Positions 23,291 through 32,369 of a stretch of DNA of 37,878 bases are shown piece after piece. This DNA comes from Campylobacterales bacterium (GTDB taxonomy: Bacteria; Campylobacterota; Campylobacteria; Campylobacterales; Sulfurovaceae), in the NCBI GenBank assembly GCA_016937775.1, contig JAFGVX010000042.1:1-37878 (forward strand), read 5' to 3'. A program made the position numbers and the translations under genes. The notes beneath the pieces were generated by a model. The model was not told the origin of the DNA. It searched no databases and was given only the letters and a program-made list of their open reading frames with translations. Position 1 is the first letter of the stretch; every line of letters starts with the position of its first letter.

Positions 23291-24975
23291 GATTTAGTAA
23301 TCTTTTAATTCCCACATCAAAAGAGACTCCAAATGAAGCAACACTCCAAAGTCATATTTATCTTTTAAGGGCGGGGTTTATCCAGAGTGTTGGAAGCGGG
23401 CTTTATAATTATCTGCCTCTCGGTAAAATGGTTTTAGATAATATCAGTAGAGTTGTTAAAGAGGAGCTAGATAGCGCAGGGGCTCAAGAGGTTTCACTCG
23501 GTTTTGTGACACCTGCTTCACTTTGGAGAGAGAGTGGAAGGTTCGAGAAATACGGCAAAGAACTTTTACGATTTAAAGATAGAAAAGATAACGATTTTGT
23601 TTTAGGACCCACTCACGAAGAGATGATGGTTAATCTTGTAAAGCAGAGCGTAAAAAGCTATAAACAACTTCCTTTGAATCTCTATCAGATCAATTTAAAA
23701 TTTAGGGATGAGATTCGTCCACGTTTTGGTCTTATGAGAGGCAGAGAGTTTTTAATGAAAGATGGTTATAGTTTTCATATCGATGAAGAGGATATGCAAC
23801 GAGAATTTTATCTAATGCAAGAGACTTACTCAAATATTTTTACAAGGTTAGGACTTGATTTTAGGATCGTTGATGCTGATAGTGGAGCTATAGGCGGAAG
23901 CGGCAGTAAAGAGTTCATGGTGCTTGCTCAGAGCGGCGAAGATACCATTGTCGTATGTGAAAGTTGTGAATACGGCGCAAATATAGAAGCTGCCGTATGC
24001 CGATATATACCGCCTCAAAATGAGAAAAAAGAGCCATTTAAAAAAGTGTATACACCAAATGCGACAACGATCGAGGAAGTGAGCGCCTTTTTAGATGTTG
24101 ATCCTGTATTGTGTATGAAAGTTGTTGCCAAAAGAGCACTTTATGATGAGAGTAGTGCCGTTGTTATGTTTGTAATCCGCGGTAATGATACACTTCAAGA
24201 AATTAAAGCGTGCAACAGTGTTGATGCAAATGAGCTTGTTGATTTAAGCGAAGAAGAGCTAGAAGAGTCAGGTTTGATTGCAGGATATATGGGACCATTA
24301 AAGGCGCCCGAGGCAATAAGAGTGGTTATTGATAAAAGATTTCAAGATGCAACGGGTCTTGTATGTGGGGCAAATGAGAACGAGCACCATTATATAGGCA
24401 TAGATATATCGATGTTGGAAAATGTGTTTTTTGAAGATATTGTTGCTGTTAAAGAAGGTGATAAATGTGTTTGTTGCGGTGGCAATCTCTATTATACAAA
24501 AGGTATAGAAGTCGGACATATATTTCAACTTGGCACTCGCTACAGCGATCCTTTAAAAGCCGAATTTTTAGATGAGAACGGCAAAAGCAAACCTTTTGTT
24601 ATGGGAACATACGGTATAGGTGTGAGCAGATTAATAGCGGCTATTATCGAGCAAAATCATGATGATAAAGGTTGCATCTGGACAAAAGAGAGTGCGCCTT
24701 TTGATATAGAGGTTATCATCTCGAACATCAAAGATGAGATGCAATATGAAACAGGAATTAAAATCTATGAACAACTTAAATCTAAAGGCTTTAAAGTGCT
24801 TCTTGACGATAGGAAAGAGCGCTTTGGTTTTAAGATGAAAGATTATGAACTTATAGGGATACCAAGAGCAGTCATCATTGGTCAAAAATTAGAAGAAGGG
24901 AACGTTGAGTTGATCGATAGAGATGATCTAGTCTCAAAAACTCTTCCCTTAGATATTTTTATAGAGGAGATATAA
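23287..24975 (+). CDS. proS: Prolyl-tRNA synthetase
   Basis: Class II aminoacyl-tRNA synthetase of the bacterial type. Seen: GLYNYLPLG (motif 1 region), [21 protein letters not shown] (motif 2), an editing insertion domain (about 225-385, containing [17 protein letters not shown]), motif 3 [13 protein letters not shown], and a C-terminal anticodon-binding domain ([23 protein letters not shown]). 562 residues against 572 in E. coli. ATG sits in an ATGA overlap with hemA. Confidence 0.97.
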   Translation: MRFSNLLIPTSKETPNEATLQSHIYLLRAGFIQSVGSGLYNYLPLGKMVLDNISRVVKEELDSAGAQEVSLGFVTPASLWRESGRFEKYGKELLRFKDRKDNDFVLGPTHEEMMVNLVKQSVKSYKQLPLNLYQINLKFRDEIRPRFGLMRGREFLMKDGYSFHIDEEDMQREFYLMQETYSNIFTRLGLDFRIVDADSGAIGGSGSKEFMVLAQSGEDTIVVCESCEYGANIEAAVCRYIPPQNEKKEPFKKVYTPNATTIEEVSAFLDVDPVLCMKVVAKRALYDESSAVVMFVIRGNDTLQEIKACNSVDANELVDLSEEELEESGLIAGYMGPLKAPEAIRVVIDKRFQDATGLVCGANENEHHYIGIDISMLENVFFEDIVAVKEGDKCVCCGGNLYYTKGIEVGHIFQLGTRYSDPLKAEFLDENGKSKPFVMGTYGIGVSRLIAAIIEQNHDDKGCIWTKESAPFDIEVIISNIKDEMQYETGIKIYEQLKSKGFKVLLDDRKERFGFKMKDYELIGIPRAVIIGQKLEEGNVELIDRDDLVSKTLPLDIFIEEI

Positions 24976-24981
24976 GCGCTT

Positions 24982-25401
24982 ATGATACTTTTGATACCAT
25001 TTTTTATATTGATGGAGATAGTTTTAAGTTTTTATTTTATAGATCATATCGGCTTTTGGTTGAGCATTGCGTGGGTTCTTATCACATTTTTTATTGGATT
25101 TTTTATGCTTCGACTCTCATCATTGGCATTTTCTAATGCTGTACAATCTATTGATATTACATCTGTACACAAGATTCATCTTGTTCAACAAAAGAGTACT
25201 GCATATATGTTTGGTGCGTTGATGTTGATGATTCCCGGGCTGTTTACGGATATTTTAGGTGTTTTGTCGATACTTTATGTGTTCTATTTACAAATAGCTG
25301 ATAAAATAGCACCAAAAGAAGATAACTATAAAAAAGGAGAAGAAGATGTCATTGATGTTGAGGTTATTGAGCGTACTCATGATAGTGATGCTCAGCAGTA
25401 G
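24982..25401 (+). CDS. FxsA-family membrane protein
   Basis: 139 residues, with membrane helices at about 1-18, 24-46 and 75-103, and the FxsA pattern LIPFFILMEI near the start and ALMLMIPGLFTDILG in the last helix. In E. coli, FxsA overexpression suppresses F-exclusion of phage T7; its normal role is unknown. The C-terminal tail (about 115-139) is charged and overlaps the next gene by 56 bases. In C. jejuni, from memory, an integral membrane protein gene sits at this same place between proS and hemC. Confidence 0.85.
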   Translation: MILLIPFFILMEIVLSFYFIDHIGFWLSIAWVLITFFIGFFMLRLSSLAFSNAVQSIDITSVHKIHLVQQKSTAYMFGALMLMIPGLFTDILGVLSILYVFYLQIADKIAPKEDNYKKGEEDVIDVEVIERTHDSDAQQ

Positions 25402-26185
25402 TTGTGCCGCTGATGTAGAAAAAAAACAACTTTTAAGATATATGAATGATTCGGTGATTAAAAATCCTGAAGCGAAAGCTGTGGATGTTGAAATATATGA
25501 GACTCAACAACCAAAAGAGCTTCAAGGATGGAGCGCACTTTTTACGAAAATGAAGATAGAGTTTAAAAATGAGAAAGTAGATGTTCCCGAGCTTATTTTT
25601 ATAAAAGACGGTTTGGCAACATCATCCCTTGTAAATCTTAATACCCGCAAAGACTACTCTGCAGAACTCAAACCGAGTGTACAGCCAAATATGTATGATG
25701 CGAAGCATCTTTTGGCGGGCAATAGCAATGCGGTGCATAAGATTATTCTTTTTTCTGATCCTCTTTGTCCTTTTTGTAGAGAAATATTTCCTCGTATGAT
25801 AAAAACAGTAGAGGAGCATCCTGAGACTTTTGCACTCTATTACTATCATCTTCCGCTGACAAGAATTCACCCCGGTGTCGAGACTCTCACTAAAATAATG
25901 TACTTTGCTCAAAAAGATAAAAAACTTGATGTAATCAAAAAGATATATGCAATACAGCTCCACGTTAATCCGAATGATCCAAAAGCTATCATAGATGCTG
26001 TAGCAAAAGAGACAGGCTTTAATGTGGGTCTTGATCAGATAGATTCTAAAGAAGTTAATGATGCTTTGAAAAAAGATAAAGAAGAAGCCGTATATATGAT
26101 GGTAGGTGGGACACCTACAGTGTATTTGGACGGCAAATGGGATAAGATTAGAGAGACTTATATGAATTATATTCCTAAGAAGTAG
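25346..26185 (+). CDS. Periplasmic DsbA/DsbC-like thiol:disulfide oxidoreductase
   Basis: Thioredoxin-fold domain with active-site C141-P-F-C144 in FSDPLCPFCREIFPRM and cis-proline loop GGTPTVYLDG (Pro257 preceded by Thr), which favours a DsbC/DsbG-like isomerase or reductase over DsbA. The N-terminal part (about 24-115) is a separate domain, as in DsbC/G. Residues 1-22 form a signal peptide. A cysteine at 20 lies at its end, but the -3 residue is Ser, so a lipoprotein is possible but not convincing. 279 residues. The ATG lies inside fxsA and is supported by a very strong AAAGGAGAAG element. Located between fxsA and hemC, it may serve protein or heme-protein maturation (inference). Confidence 0.85.
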   Translation: MSLMLRLLSVLMIVMLSSSCAADVEKKQLLRYMNDSVIKNPEAKAVDVEIYETQQPKELQGWSALFTKMKIEFKNEKVDVPELIFIKDGLATSSLVNLNTRKDYSAELKPSVQPNMYDAKHLLAGNSNAVHKIILFSDPLCPFCREIFPRMIKTVEEHPETFALYYYHLPLTRIHPGVETLTKIMYFAQKDKKLDVIKKIYAIQLHVNPNDPKAIIDAVAKETGFNVGLDQIDSKEVNDALKKDKEEAVYMMVGGTPTVYLDGKWDKIRETYMNYIPKK

Positions 26186-26186
26186 T

Positions 26187-27140
26187 ATGGATAAAATCAT
26201 TATAGCCACAAGAGCCAGTGCATTAGCGCTTTGGCAAGCAGAACATATAAAATCGCTTATAGAGGAGTCTCAGTATGATATTGAAGTTGAGCTCAATAAG
26301 ATTACAAGCAAAGGTGATAAGATACTCGATAGACCATTAGCGCTTATAGGTGGCAAAGGTCACTTTACAAAAGAGTTGGAAGATGCAATGCTTTGCGGGG
26401 AAGCGCATTTAGCGGTACATTCACTTAAGGATGTCCCTACTTATATTCCTCAAGGCTTAGAGCTTGCGGCAATCACAAAAAGAGGGGATCAAAGCGATGC
26501 TTTTCTTTCTCATAAATATCGCAATATTGAAGAACTCCCAAAAGGTGCAGTTGTTGGAACAACAAGCTTAAGACGTCGTATGCAACTTTTAAATCAAAGA
26601 CCAGATGTTAAAGTTAAAGAGCTAAGAGGTAATGTAAATACGAGACTTAAAAAGCTTAAAGAGGGCGAATATGATGCCATTATCCTCGCTTATGTCGGTC
26701 TTGCAAGACTTGATCTTTTAAAAAGTATTCCATATGTAGAAAAGCTTGATTTTATGATTCCTCCTATGGGGCAAGCAGCACTTGGAATCGAGATAGTAAG
26801 CAATAATGCATTTATTAAAAAGGTAGCTCAAAGTCTCAATGATGAGTCAAGCTACTTTTGTTCTAAATTAGAGAGAGATTTTGTAGCAACTATTGAAGCA
26901 GGATGTTCCGCACCCGTGGCAGTCAATGCAAATATTACGGGTGATAGCGTGGTAATCGAGGCAATGATAGGTTTCCCAGATGGCACGCATATTATGCATA
27001 CAATGAAAGAGGCAAAACTGCAAAAATGTGATAACCTCGGTGTAGAGCTTGCTCAAGATATGATCAATGAAGGCGCATTGGAACTTTTAAAAAAGGCGGA
27101 AGAGTTGGCATATAAAGACGAGATGCCACAAAGATTATGA
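26187..27140 (+). CDS. hemC: Porphobilinogen deaminase (hydroxymethylbilane synthase)
   Basis: HemC polymerises four porphobilinogens into hydroxymethylbilane. Seen: IATRASALALWQA at the N-terminus, catalytic Asp in VHSLKDVP (Asp82), TTSLRRRMQ, ELRGNVNTRLKKL, and the dipyrromethane-cofactor cysteine in IEAGCSAPVAV (Cys240). 317 residues, normal. One base separates it from the upstream stop codon, and ubiD follows at one base, so it belongs to the same transcript as hemA. Confidence 0.97.
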   Translation: MDKIIIATRASALALWQAEHIKSLIEESQYDIEVELNKITSKGDKILDRPLALIGGKGHFTKELEDAMLCGEAHLAVHSLKDVPTYIPQGLELAAITKRGDQSDAFLSHKYRNIEELPKGAVVGTTSLRRRMQLLNQRPDVKVKELRGNVNTRLKKLKEGEYDAIILAYVGLARLDLLKSIPYVEKLDFMIPPMGQAALGIEIVSNNAFIKKVAQSLNDESSYFCSKLERDFVATIEAGCSAPVAVNANITGDSVVIEAMIGFPDGTHIMHTMKEAKLQKCDNLGVELAQDMINEGALELLKKAEELAYKDEMPQRL

Positions 27141-27141
27141 T

Positions 27142-28956
27142 ATGAGAGATATAGTTGATTGGCTCAAACTTCACGGTGGACTTAAAGAGATAAAAGAGTC
27201 ACTTGATGTTAATCTCGAGATTCCTCATATTGCATATCTTGATATCAAAAAAGAAGATGCAAAGCCGATACTTTTTAAAAATCCGATATCTAAAGAGCTA
27301 GGTAGAGAGTACGATATGCCTGTTCTTATGAATATATTTGCCAATAAAGCCTTAACGCAAGATATTTTTGGAGCGCACCCTGATGCTATAGCCAAAGAGA
27401 TAAGCTGGCTTTTAGAGTTTAAACCGCCAAAAGGGCTCTTTGCAAAACTAAAAGCATTGCCGAGATTATGGAAATTGCGATCAGTATTTCCTAAAAGGTT
27501 GCAAGCTAAAGGTGAATGTCAAGAGATTATCTATGATACGATTGATTTAAATGCATTTCCAATCCTTAAAACCTGGAGTGAAGATGGCGGTAGATTTATA
27601 ACTATGGGACAGGTCTACACTCAAAGCTTAGACGGCACAAAGCAAAACCTCGGGATGTATCGTTTGCAACAATACGACAGAGACAAACTAGGCATGCATT
27701 GGCAGATACATAAAGATGGTGCACATTTTTTTCATGAGTATAAAAAGGCAGGTAAAAAGATGCCTGTTTCTGTTGCTATAGGAGGCGATCCTCTATATAT
27801 TTGGTGTGGTCAAGCACCGATGCCAAGCGGTATGTTTGAACTGCTTCTTTACGGGCTTATTCGCGGTAAAAATGCTAAACTTGTAAAATCACTTACAAAC
27901 GATATCTATATTCCCGGTGACGTTGATATTGTTATAGAAGGCTATGTCGATCCAAATGAGAGCAAAGTAGAAGGACCGTTTGGGGATCATACCGGATACT
28001 ATACGCTACAAGAAAAGTTCCCTTTTATGCATATAGAGAAAATAACTACAAAGAAAAATCCACTCTTCCATGCTACGGTTGTCGGGAAACCACCGCTTGA
28101 AGATAAATATATGGGATGGGCTACAGAGCGGATATTCTTACCGTTACTTAAGCCGATGGCACCCGAATTGATTGATTATCATATGCCTGAGAACGGTGTA
28201 TTTCACAATCTCATACTTGCGAAGATGCATACTATGTATAAAGGTCATGCTCAGCAGTTTATGCATGCATTTTGGGGCGTAGGGCAGATGAGTTTTGTCA
28301 AGCATGCCATTTTTGTTGATGAGGATGCTCCAAAACTTGATGATTATGAAAAAATTACGCAATATATTCTTGATAGACTCGATAAAAAGAAGATACTTAT
28401 TTCCGAGGGCATTGTAGATCATCTCGATCACTCTTCTAATGAGCAGTTTGTAGGTGGAAAGCTCGGCATAGATGCAACGGGTAAAAAAGTAAAAAAAGAA
28501 ATAGAATTACTTAATGATAGAGAGTTATTTGAAAAGATGCAAAAATTAGATAGAAGTATCCGAGGACTCAAGCAATATATGATTAAAACCGCAAATCCGA
28601 TTTGTGTTGTGAGTATAGAAAAAAAAGTAAGCGCAAAAGAACTTTTAAAAAATATAGAGAGCCTACAAAAATATATCGCTGTGCTTGTGGTTGTTGAGAG
28701 TGTAAATAATGATCTAAATAACCCCTATATGCTTGTTTGGAGAGTTGCAAATAATATTGATGCAAAAAGAGATATTTTTTTAGAGCCTTTCATCTTTGTA
28801 GATGCAACAAACAAATCAATTGTTGACGGTTTTCAAAGGGAATGGCCCGGAGATACGCTTTGTGATAGGGATGTTTTAGAAGATCTTCAAAAACGAGGCT
28901 TGATTGAATTTGACGAGACGCTTATTAAAAAATGGGGATTGTGCTCATTTTTTTAA
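27142..28956 (+). CDS. UbiD-family decarboxylase, menaquinone (futalosine) type
   Basis: UbiD enzymes are prenylated-FMN-dependent decarboxylases. Seen: DLNAFPILKTWSEDGGRFITMG, VAIGGDPLYIW, EGPFGDHTGYYT, PLFHATVVGKPPLEDKYMG and a long C-terminal part. The length of 604 is above that of UbiD proper (about 490) and fits the menaquinone biosynthesis decarboxylase group found in futalosine-pathway bacteria, which includes Campylobacterota. It would act late, on a naphthoate intermediate. It directly follows hemC (1 base), an order I recall from C. jejuni. Substrate assignment is family inference. Confidence 0.9.
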   Translation: MRDIVDWLKLHGGLKEIKESLDVNLEIPHIAYLDIKKEDAKPILFKNPISKELGREYDMPVLMNIFANKALTQDIFGAHPDAIAKEISWLLEFKPPKGLFAKLKALPRLWKLRSVFPKRLQAKGECQEIIYDTIDLNAFPILKTWSEDGGRFITMGQVYTQSLDGTKQNLGMYRLQQYDRDKLGMHWQIHKDGAHFFHEYKKAGKKMPVSVAIGGDPLYIWCGQAPMPSGMFELLLYGLIRGKNAKLVKSLTNDIYIPGDVDIVIEGYVDPNESKVEGPFGDHTGYYTLQEKFPFMHIEKITTKKNPLFHATVVGKPPLEDKYMGWATERIFLPLLKPMAPELIDYHMPENGVFHNLILAKMHTMYKGHAQQFMHAFWGVGQMSFVKHAIFVDEDAPKLDDYEKITQYILDRLDKKKILISEGIVDHLDHSSNEQFVGGKLGIDATGKKVKKEIELLNDRELFEKMQKLDRSIRGLKQYMIKTANPICVVSIEKKVSAKELLKNIESLQKYIAVLVVVESVNNDLNNPYMLVWRVANNIDAKRDIFLEPFIFVDATNKSIVDGFQREWPGDTLCDRDVLEDLQKRGLIEFDETLIKKWGLCSFF

Positions 28957-28993
28957 TAGAAGTATATTTATCTCCATTTAAAGTTTCTGTGGA

Positions 28994-28999
28994 TATAAT
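28994..28999 (+). promoter_or_regulatory. Candidate -10 for the peroxiredoxin gene
   Basis: TATAAT lies 35 bases before the peroxiredoxin ATG, in the 77-base gap after ubiD. The ribosome site AAAAGGAAA follows at 29022-29030. I could not identify a convincing PerR box around it. Confidence 0.5.
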
Positions 29000-29033
29000 T
29001 GGAAATCAATAAAAATTATCCAAAAGGAAAAAT

Positions 29034-29630
29034 ATGCTAGTAACAAAAAAAGCTCCTGATTTTACAGCTACAGCCGTTTTAGAGGATGGAACGATTGTAG
29101 AGGATTTCAATCTTTATGAAAATATAGGAAAGAAGGGTGCAGTACTTTTCTTTTATCCGCTTGATTTTACTTTTGTTTGTCCTTCTGAGATTATCGCGTT
29201 TTCACATAGAATCGATGAGTTTAAATCTAGAGGCATCAATGTTATCGGTGTTTCCGTAGATAGTCAATTTTCGCATTTTGCATGGAGAGAGACTCCTGTG
29301 GATCAAGGCGGTATTGGAAAAGTAAAATATCCGCTAGTTGCTGATTTGAGTAAACAAATTTCACGAGATTATGATGTATTGTTTGGTGAATCCGTTGCGT
29401 TGAGAGGATCGTTTTTGATTGATAGTGATGGTACTATCAGACATGCAGTAATCAACGACTTACCACTCGGAAGAAATATCGATGAGATGATAAGAATGGT
29501 TGATACGATGCTTTTTACCAATGAGCATGGAGAAGTTTGTCCTGCTGGATGGCAAAAAGGTGACGAAGGGATGAAGGCATCTACCGAAGGTGTTGCTGAA
29601 TATTTGTCAAAAAATAGCGAGAAGCTATAG
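29034..29630 (+). CDS. Typical 2-Cys peroxiredoxin (AhpC/Prx family)
   Basis: Reduces hydrogen peroxide and organic peroxides. Peroxidatic Cys49 is in DFTFVCPSE and the resolving Cys169 in HGEVCPAGW. A GGIG loop (92-95) is present, but the C-terminal YF pair of overoxidation-sensitive eukaryotic enzymes is not: the end reads AEYLSKNSEKL. 198 residues. No AhpF is present in the window, so the reductant is probably a thioredoxin. The neighbouring Fur-family regulator suggests peroxide control. Confidence 0.96.
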   Translation: MLVTKKAPDFTATAVLEDGTIVEDFNLYENIGKKGAVLFFYPLDFTFVCPSEIIAFSHRIDEFKSRGINVIGVSVDSQFSHFAWRETPVDQGGIGKVKYPLVADLSKQISRDYDVLFGESVALRGSFLIDSDGTIRHAVINDLPLGRNIDEMIRMVDTMLFTNEHGEVCPAGWQKGDEGMKASTEGVAEYLSKNSEKL

Positions 29631-29659
29631 GTCTTTAATCTTTTTACAAGGGGGATGGG

Positions 29660-30085
29660 ATGGGTGATTATATATCAATGCTGAAACAAAATGGTCTTAA
29701 GACTACTTTTCAGAGGCTTTACATCATGCAAGTAATCGACGATTATGGTCATTTGGATATAGATGAGATATATAGCAAAGTGCTCTTAGTCCATCCCTCT
29801 ATCTCTCTCGCGACAATCTATAAAAATATTCTCACGCTTGTCGAAAAAAAAGTTATTAAAGAGGTGCCTATAGAGGGTAAAAAGTCAAAATACGAGATAC
29901 TCAAGCAAGATCATTTTCATCTAATCTGCATAGAATGCGGAAGTGTTGAGGATTGTGATTATGAGGAGCTCTCAGGGGTAGTATCCTCTTCGTCTAGGCA
30001 CCATCATTTTTTACAAAAAAAGGTAGAATTGAGCGTATATGGCTATTGTAAAAAGTGTATAGATAAAATTAACGAAAAATCTTAG
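29660..30085 (+). CDS. Fur-family peroxide regulator, PerR-like
   Basis: Winged-helix N-terminal domain (LKQNGLKTTFQRLYIMQVI to ATIYKNILTL) and C-terminal dimer domain with structural zinc cysteines C90/C93 (HFHLICIEC) and C130/C133 (YCKKC). The regulatory metal site looks PerR-like: QDHFH at 83-87, and Asp98 aligns with the Asp of B. subtilis PerR that separates it from Fur, which has Glu there. 141 residues. ATG with AAGGGGG upstream. It begins 29 bases after the peroxiredoxin gene. PerR rather than Fur is probable, not certain. The last 17 bases overlap yggS on the other strand. Confidence 0.88.
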   Translation: MGDYISMLKQNGLKTTFQRLYIMQVIDDYGHLDIDEIYSKVLLVHPSISLATIYKNILTLVEKKVIKEVPIEGKKSKYEILKQDHFHLICIECGSVEDCDYEELSGVVSSSSRHHHFLQKKVELSVYGYCKKCIDKINEKS

Positions 30086-30740
30086 AACCTACACGCACTA
30101 AGTTTGAGCCGCATTGTATGGCAAGTTCATAATCTCCGCTCATTCCCATCGAGCATATATTTGCCCCATTCTTTTTGAGTTTTTCAAAGACGGTATATGT
30201 CGTCTTAAAATTTCTTTGCACCTCACTCCTATCATCACTATTTGCTCCTATGCTCATAACACCTTGAAGATTGAGATTTTTGCATTGTGCTTGTATCGCT
30301 TGATATATATCTATTGCTCTTTCGGTTTCTACTCCTGATTTTGTTGCTTCTTGTGAACTATTTATTTGCAGGAGTCCACTTAGCTTTACATTACTACTTT
30401 GCAATTTTTTATTGAGCGCTAAAGCTAGCTCAAGTGAGTCGATAGAGTGGATGAGAAAGGGATTAAGTTTGATGAGTTTATTGATCTTATTTTTTTGGAG
30501 TGTGCCGATCATATGCCATTCAATAGGCAGCTCACTCAGCTCTTTTACCCTTATCTCTAGCTGTTGTACTTGATTTTCTCCAAAGGCTCTTTGCCCCAGT
30601 TCATAAAGTGTTTTGATATTTTCTATATCGGTATATTTACCTACAGCAACGAGCTTGACGATGTGGTGTCCGCTCACGCTGAGCCTTGCTTTTTCTATAT
30701 TTCGTATGACTCTATCGAGATTTTCTTCGAGTGTGTTCAT
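30069..30740 (-). CDS. PLP homeostasis protein, YggS/PLPBP family
   Basis: Single-domain PLP-binding barrel with no known catalytic activity; in E. coli loss disturbs vitamin B6 and amino acid pools. Seen: PLP lysine in LVAVGKYT (usual LVAVSKT), FGENQVQQL, IEWHMIGTLQKNK, LLQINSSQEATKSG, and the C-terminal SMGMSGDYELAIQCGSNLVRVGSKIFR-type segment that binds the phosphate. ATG 30752 lacks a ribosome site; ATG 30740 has GGGGA seven bases upstream and lies 2 bases after the rseP stop, so 223 residues. It is the last gene of the msbA-to-yggS operon. Confidence 0.94.
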   Translation of the reverse strand: MNTLEENLDRVIRNIEKARLSVSGHHIVKLVAVGKYTDIENIKTLYELGQRAFGENQVQQLEIRVKELSELPIEWHMIGTLQKNKINKLIKLNPFLIHSIDSLELALALNKKLQSSNVKLSGLLQINSSQEATKSGVETERAIDIYQAIQAQCKNLNLQGVMSIGANSDDRSEVQRNFKTTYTVFEKLKKNGANICSMGMSGDYELAIQCGSNLVRVGSKIFR

Positions 30741-30742
30741 TG

Positions 30743-31822
30743 CTATCCCCATAGTCTATTTATATCATTAAAAAGACCGACAAACATCAATCCGAAAAGA
30801 ATAGTCCAGCCGATAACTGTGAGCCTATAGAGTACATTTTCACTTGGAGCTTTTCCACGGATCATCTCATAGAGGTTGAACATGATGTGTCCTCCATCAA
30901 GTGCCGGAATAGGGAGAAGGTTGAGTACTCCTAGATTTACGGAGATGAGCGCCGTAAAAAGAAAAAGTACTATAATTCCTGCATCCGAAGCTTTTGCTGT
31001 GATATCTACAATGGTTATAACACCACCGAGTTTATCTGCACCAATGGCACCTGTAATTAATTTTTCAAGACTTTGGTATATAAGTCCTGAAGCATAGAGT
31101 GTTTCATTATAGGCAAATTGCAATCCTTCTGAAAAAGAGAATGAGAGTTTCTCTTCGGGTATGGAGGGTCCTATACCAATAAGTTTACGCTTAACATCTT
31201 CACCGAATTTATTTGTTTGCGTTGCGATGATAGGCGAAAATGTAAACTGCTTTTGCATGCCTTTACGATCAATGGTGAGATGTAAGCTCTCTTCTTGGGA
31301 TTGAATAACCTCTCCGACTTCACCCCAGTTTTTAATGGATATATCATTAATTTTTATGATTGTATCGTTGATATCAAGTCCTGCTGCTTTTGCGGGAGAA
31401 TCTTCGGTAAAGCCACCAACCTTTGCAGGTATATATCTTGTAAAATCAAAAAGAGGACTTAGCGGTGTTCCAATTTGCGATATAGCAAAGTAAAGCATAA
31501 AAGCTGTAAAAAAGTTTGCAAACGGTCCCGCAAATAAGATGATGATACGCTGCCAAGGTTTTTTCATATTGTAGCTATCATCATCAAAGCTTATTTTCGT
31601 TGGATCGCTATCATCTTGCCCTTTCATTTTAACATATCCGCCAAGAGGAACAGCAGAGAGTCTCCACTCTGTATCTCCTATCTTTTTTGAAACTATTTTT
31701 TTACCAAACCCGATGCTAAAAACATCAACATGGACTCCAAAAAACCTTGCAGCAAAAAAGTGTCCGAGTTCATGAAAAAATATAAGTAGCGAGAGGACAA
31801 GCAGTGATATTATGAAACCCAA
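30743..31822 (-). CDS. rseP: Site-2 membrane metalloprotease RseP
   Basis: M50-family intramembrane protease. Zinc motif HELGH (17-21) in the first membrane helix, GYVKMKG beta-loop, a single PDZ domain (about 110-190), and the third zinc ligand motif LLPIPALDGGH near 300 in a later helix. 359 residues; E. coli RseP is 450 with two PDZ domains, and the shorter single-PDZ form is common. Start TTG with AAGGA six bases upstream. Three bases after pgsA. No RseA or sigma-E gene is in the window, so its substrates are unknown. Confidence 0.94.
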   Translation of the reverse strand: MGFIISLLVLSLLIFFHELGHFFAARFFGVHVDVFSIGFGKKIVSKKIGDTEWRLSAVPLGGYVKMKGQDDSDPTKISFDDDSYNMKKPWQRIIILFAGPFANFFTAFMLYFAISQIGTPLSPLFDFTRYIPAKVGGFTEDSPAKAAGLDINDTIIKINDISIKNWGEVGEVIQSQEESLHLTIDRKGMQKQFTFSPIIATQTNKFGEDVKRKLIGIGPSIPEEKLSFSFSEGLQFAYNETLYASGLIYQSLEKLITGAIGADKLGGVITIVDITAKASDAGIIVLFLFTALISVNLGVLNLLPIPALDGGHIMFNLYEMIRGKAPSENVLYRLTVIGWTILFGLMFVGLFNDINRLWG

Positions 31823-31825
31823 AAC

Positions 31826-32368
31826 TTATCCTTCAAAATTTGTATTTTTAAGGTATTCGCGCATATACTCAAACCCAGAATAAAGTGTAAGTATGGTTGC
31901 AAGCCAAAGTATTTCATTGCCGTAAGACCATTTCATGATTAAAAAACCGATTGCAATCATTTGGACAACGGTCTTAAGTTTACCGGCAAACGAGGCAGAT
32001 ATATCCATATTTTGAGCAGCAGCAGAGACTCTAAGACCGGTAATAAAAAGTTCGCGTGTTAGGATGAGATATATTGCCCATTCTGAGGCGCGACCAAGCA
32101 TCATAAGTCCTAAAAATCCCGCCAAGGTAAGCATCTTATCAGCAAGAGGATCAAGTATCTTTCCTAGAGGTGTTATTTGATTAAATGTTCTTGCGATATG
32201 CCCGTCAAAAAAATCCGTTGCACTTGCGATGACAAAAATAAATGCCGCCATATAGTCCAGCCAACTGTAATGTACGGTGCCGAACATATCTCTATTGACA
32301 AGCAACATAAACATAAGTGGTGCTAAAAAAAGCCTGATGAGCGCCAAGGTATTAGGTATATTTAGCAT
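31826..32368 (-). CDS. pgsA: CDP-diacylglycerol-glycerol-3-phosphate 3-phosphatidyltransferase
   Basis: Makes phosphatidylglycerol phosphate in the cytoplasmic membrane. The CDP-alcohol phosphotransferase signature D-x2-D-G-x2-A-R-x8-G-x3-D-x3-D is complete at 52-77 (TDFFDGHIAR, then GKILDPLADK). Four or more membrane helices. The open frame extends 21 codons upstream into the reductase gene, but family N-termini start MLNIPNTLAL, so ATG 32368 is chosen, one base after the reductase stop; 180 residues, normal. No clear ribosome site, which suggests coupling to the gene before it. Confidence 0.95.
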   Translation of the reverse strand: MLNIPNTLALIRLFLAPLMFMLLVNRDMFGTVHYSWLDYMAAFIFVIASATDFFDGHIARTFNQITPLGKILDPLADKMLTLAGFLGLMMLGRASEWAIYLILTRELFITGLRVSAAAQNMDISASFAGKLKTVVQMIAIGFLIMKWSYGNEILWLATILTLYSGFEYMREYLKNTNFEG

Positions 32369-32369
32369 A

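Noticed and set aside
25622-26209. Long open frame of 195 codons on the minus strand
   Set aside because: It lies fully antisense to the DsbC-like gene and the start of hemC, encodes a biased sequence rich in Ile, Phe, Tyr and Cys, and has no recognisable motif. It is a shadow of the real genes.
28957-29033. Possible PerR operator before the peroxiredoxin gene
   Set aside because: Only a short ATTG-N5-CAAT palindrome after the -10 was seen; it does not match the TTATAAT-type PerR box well enough to report.
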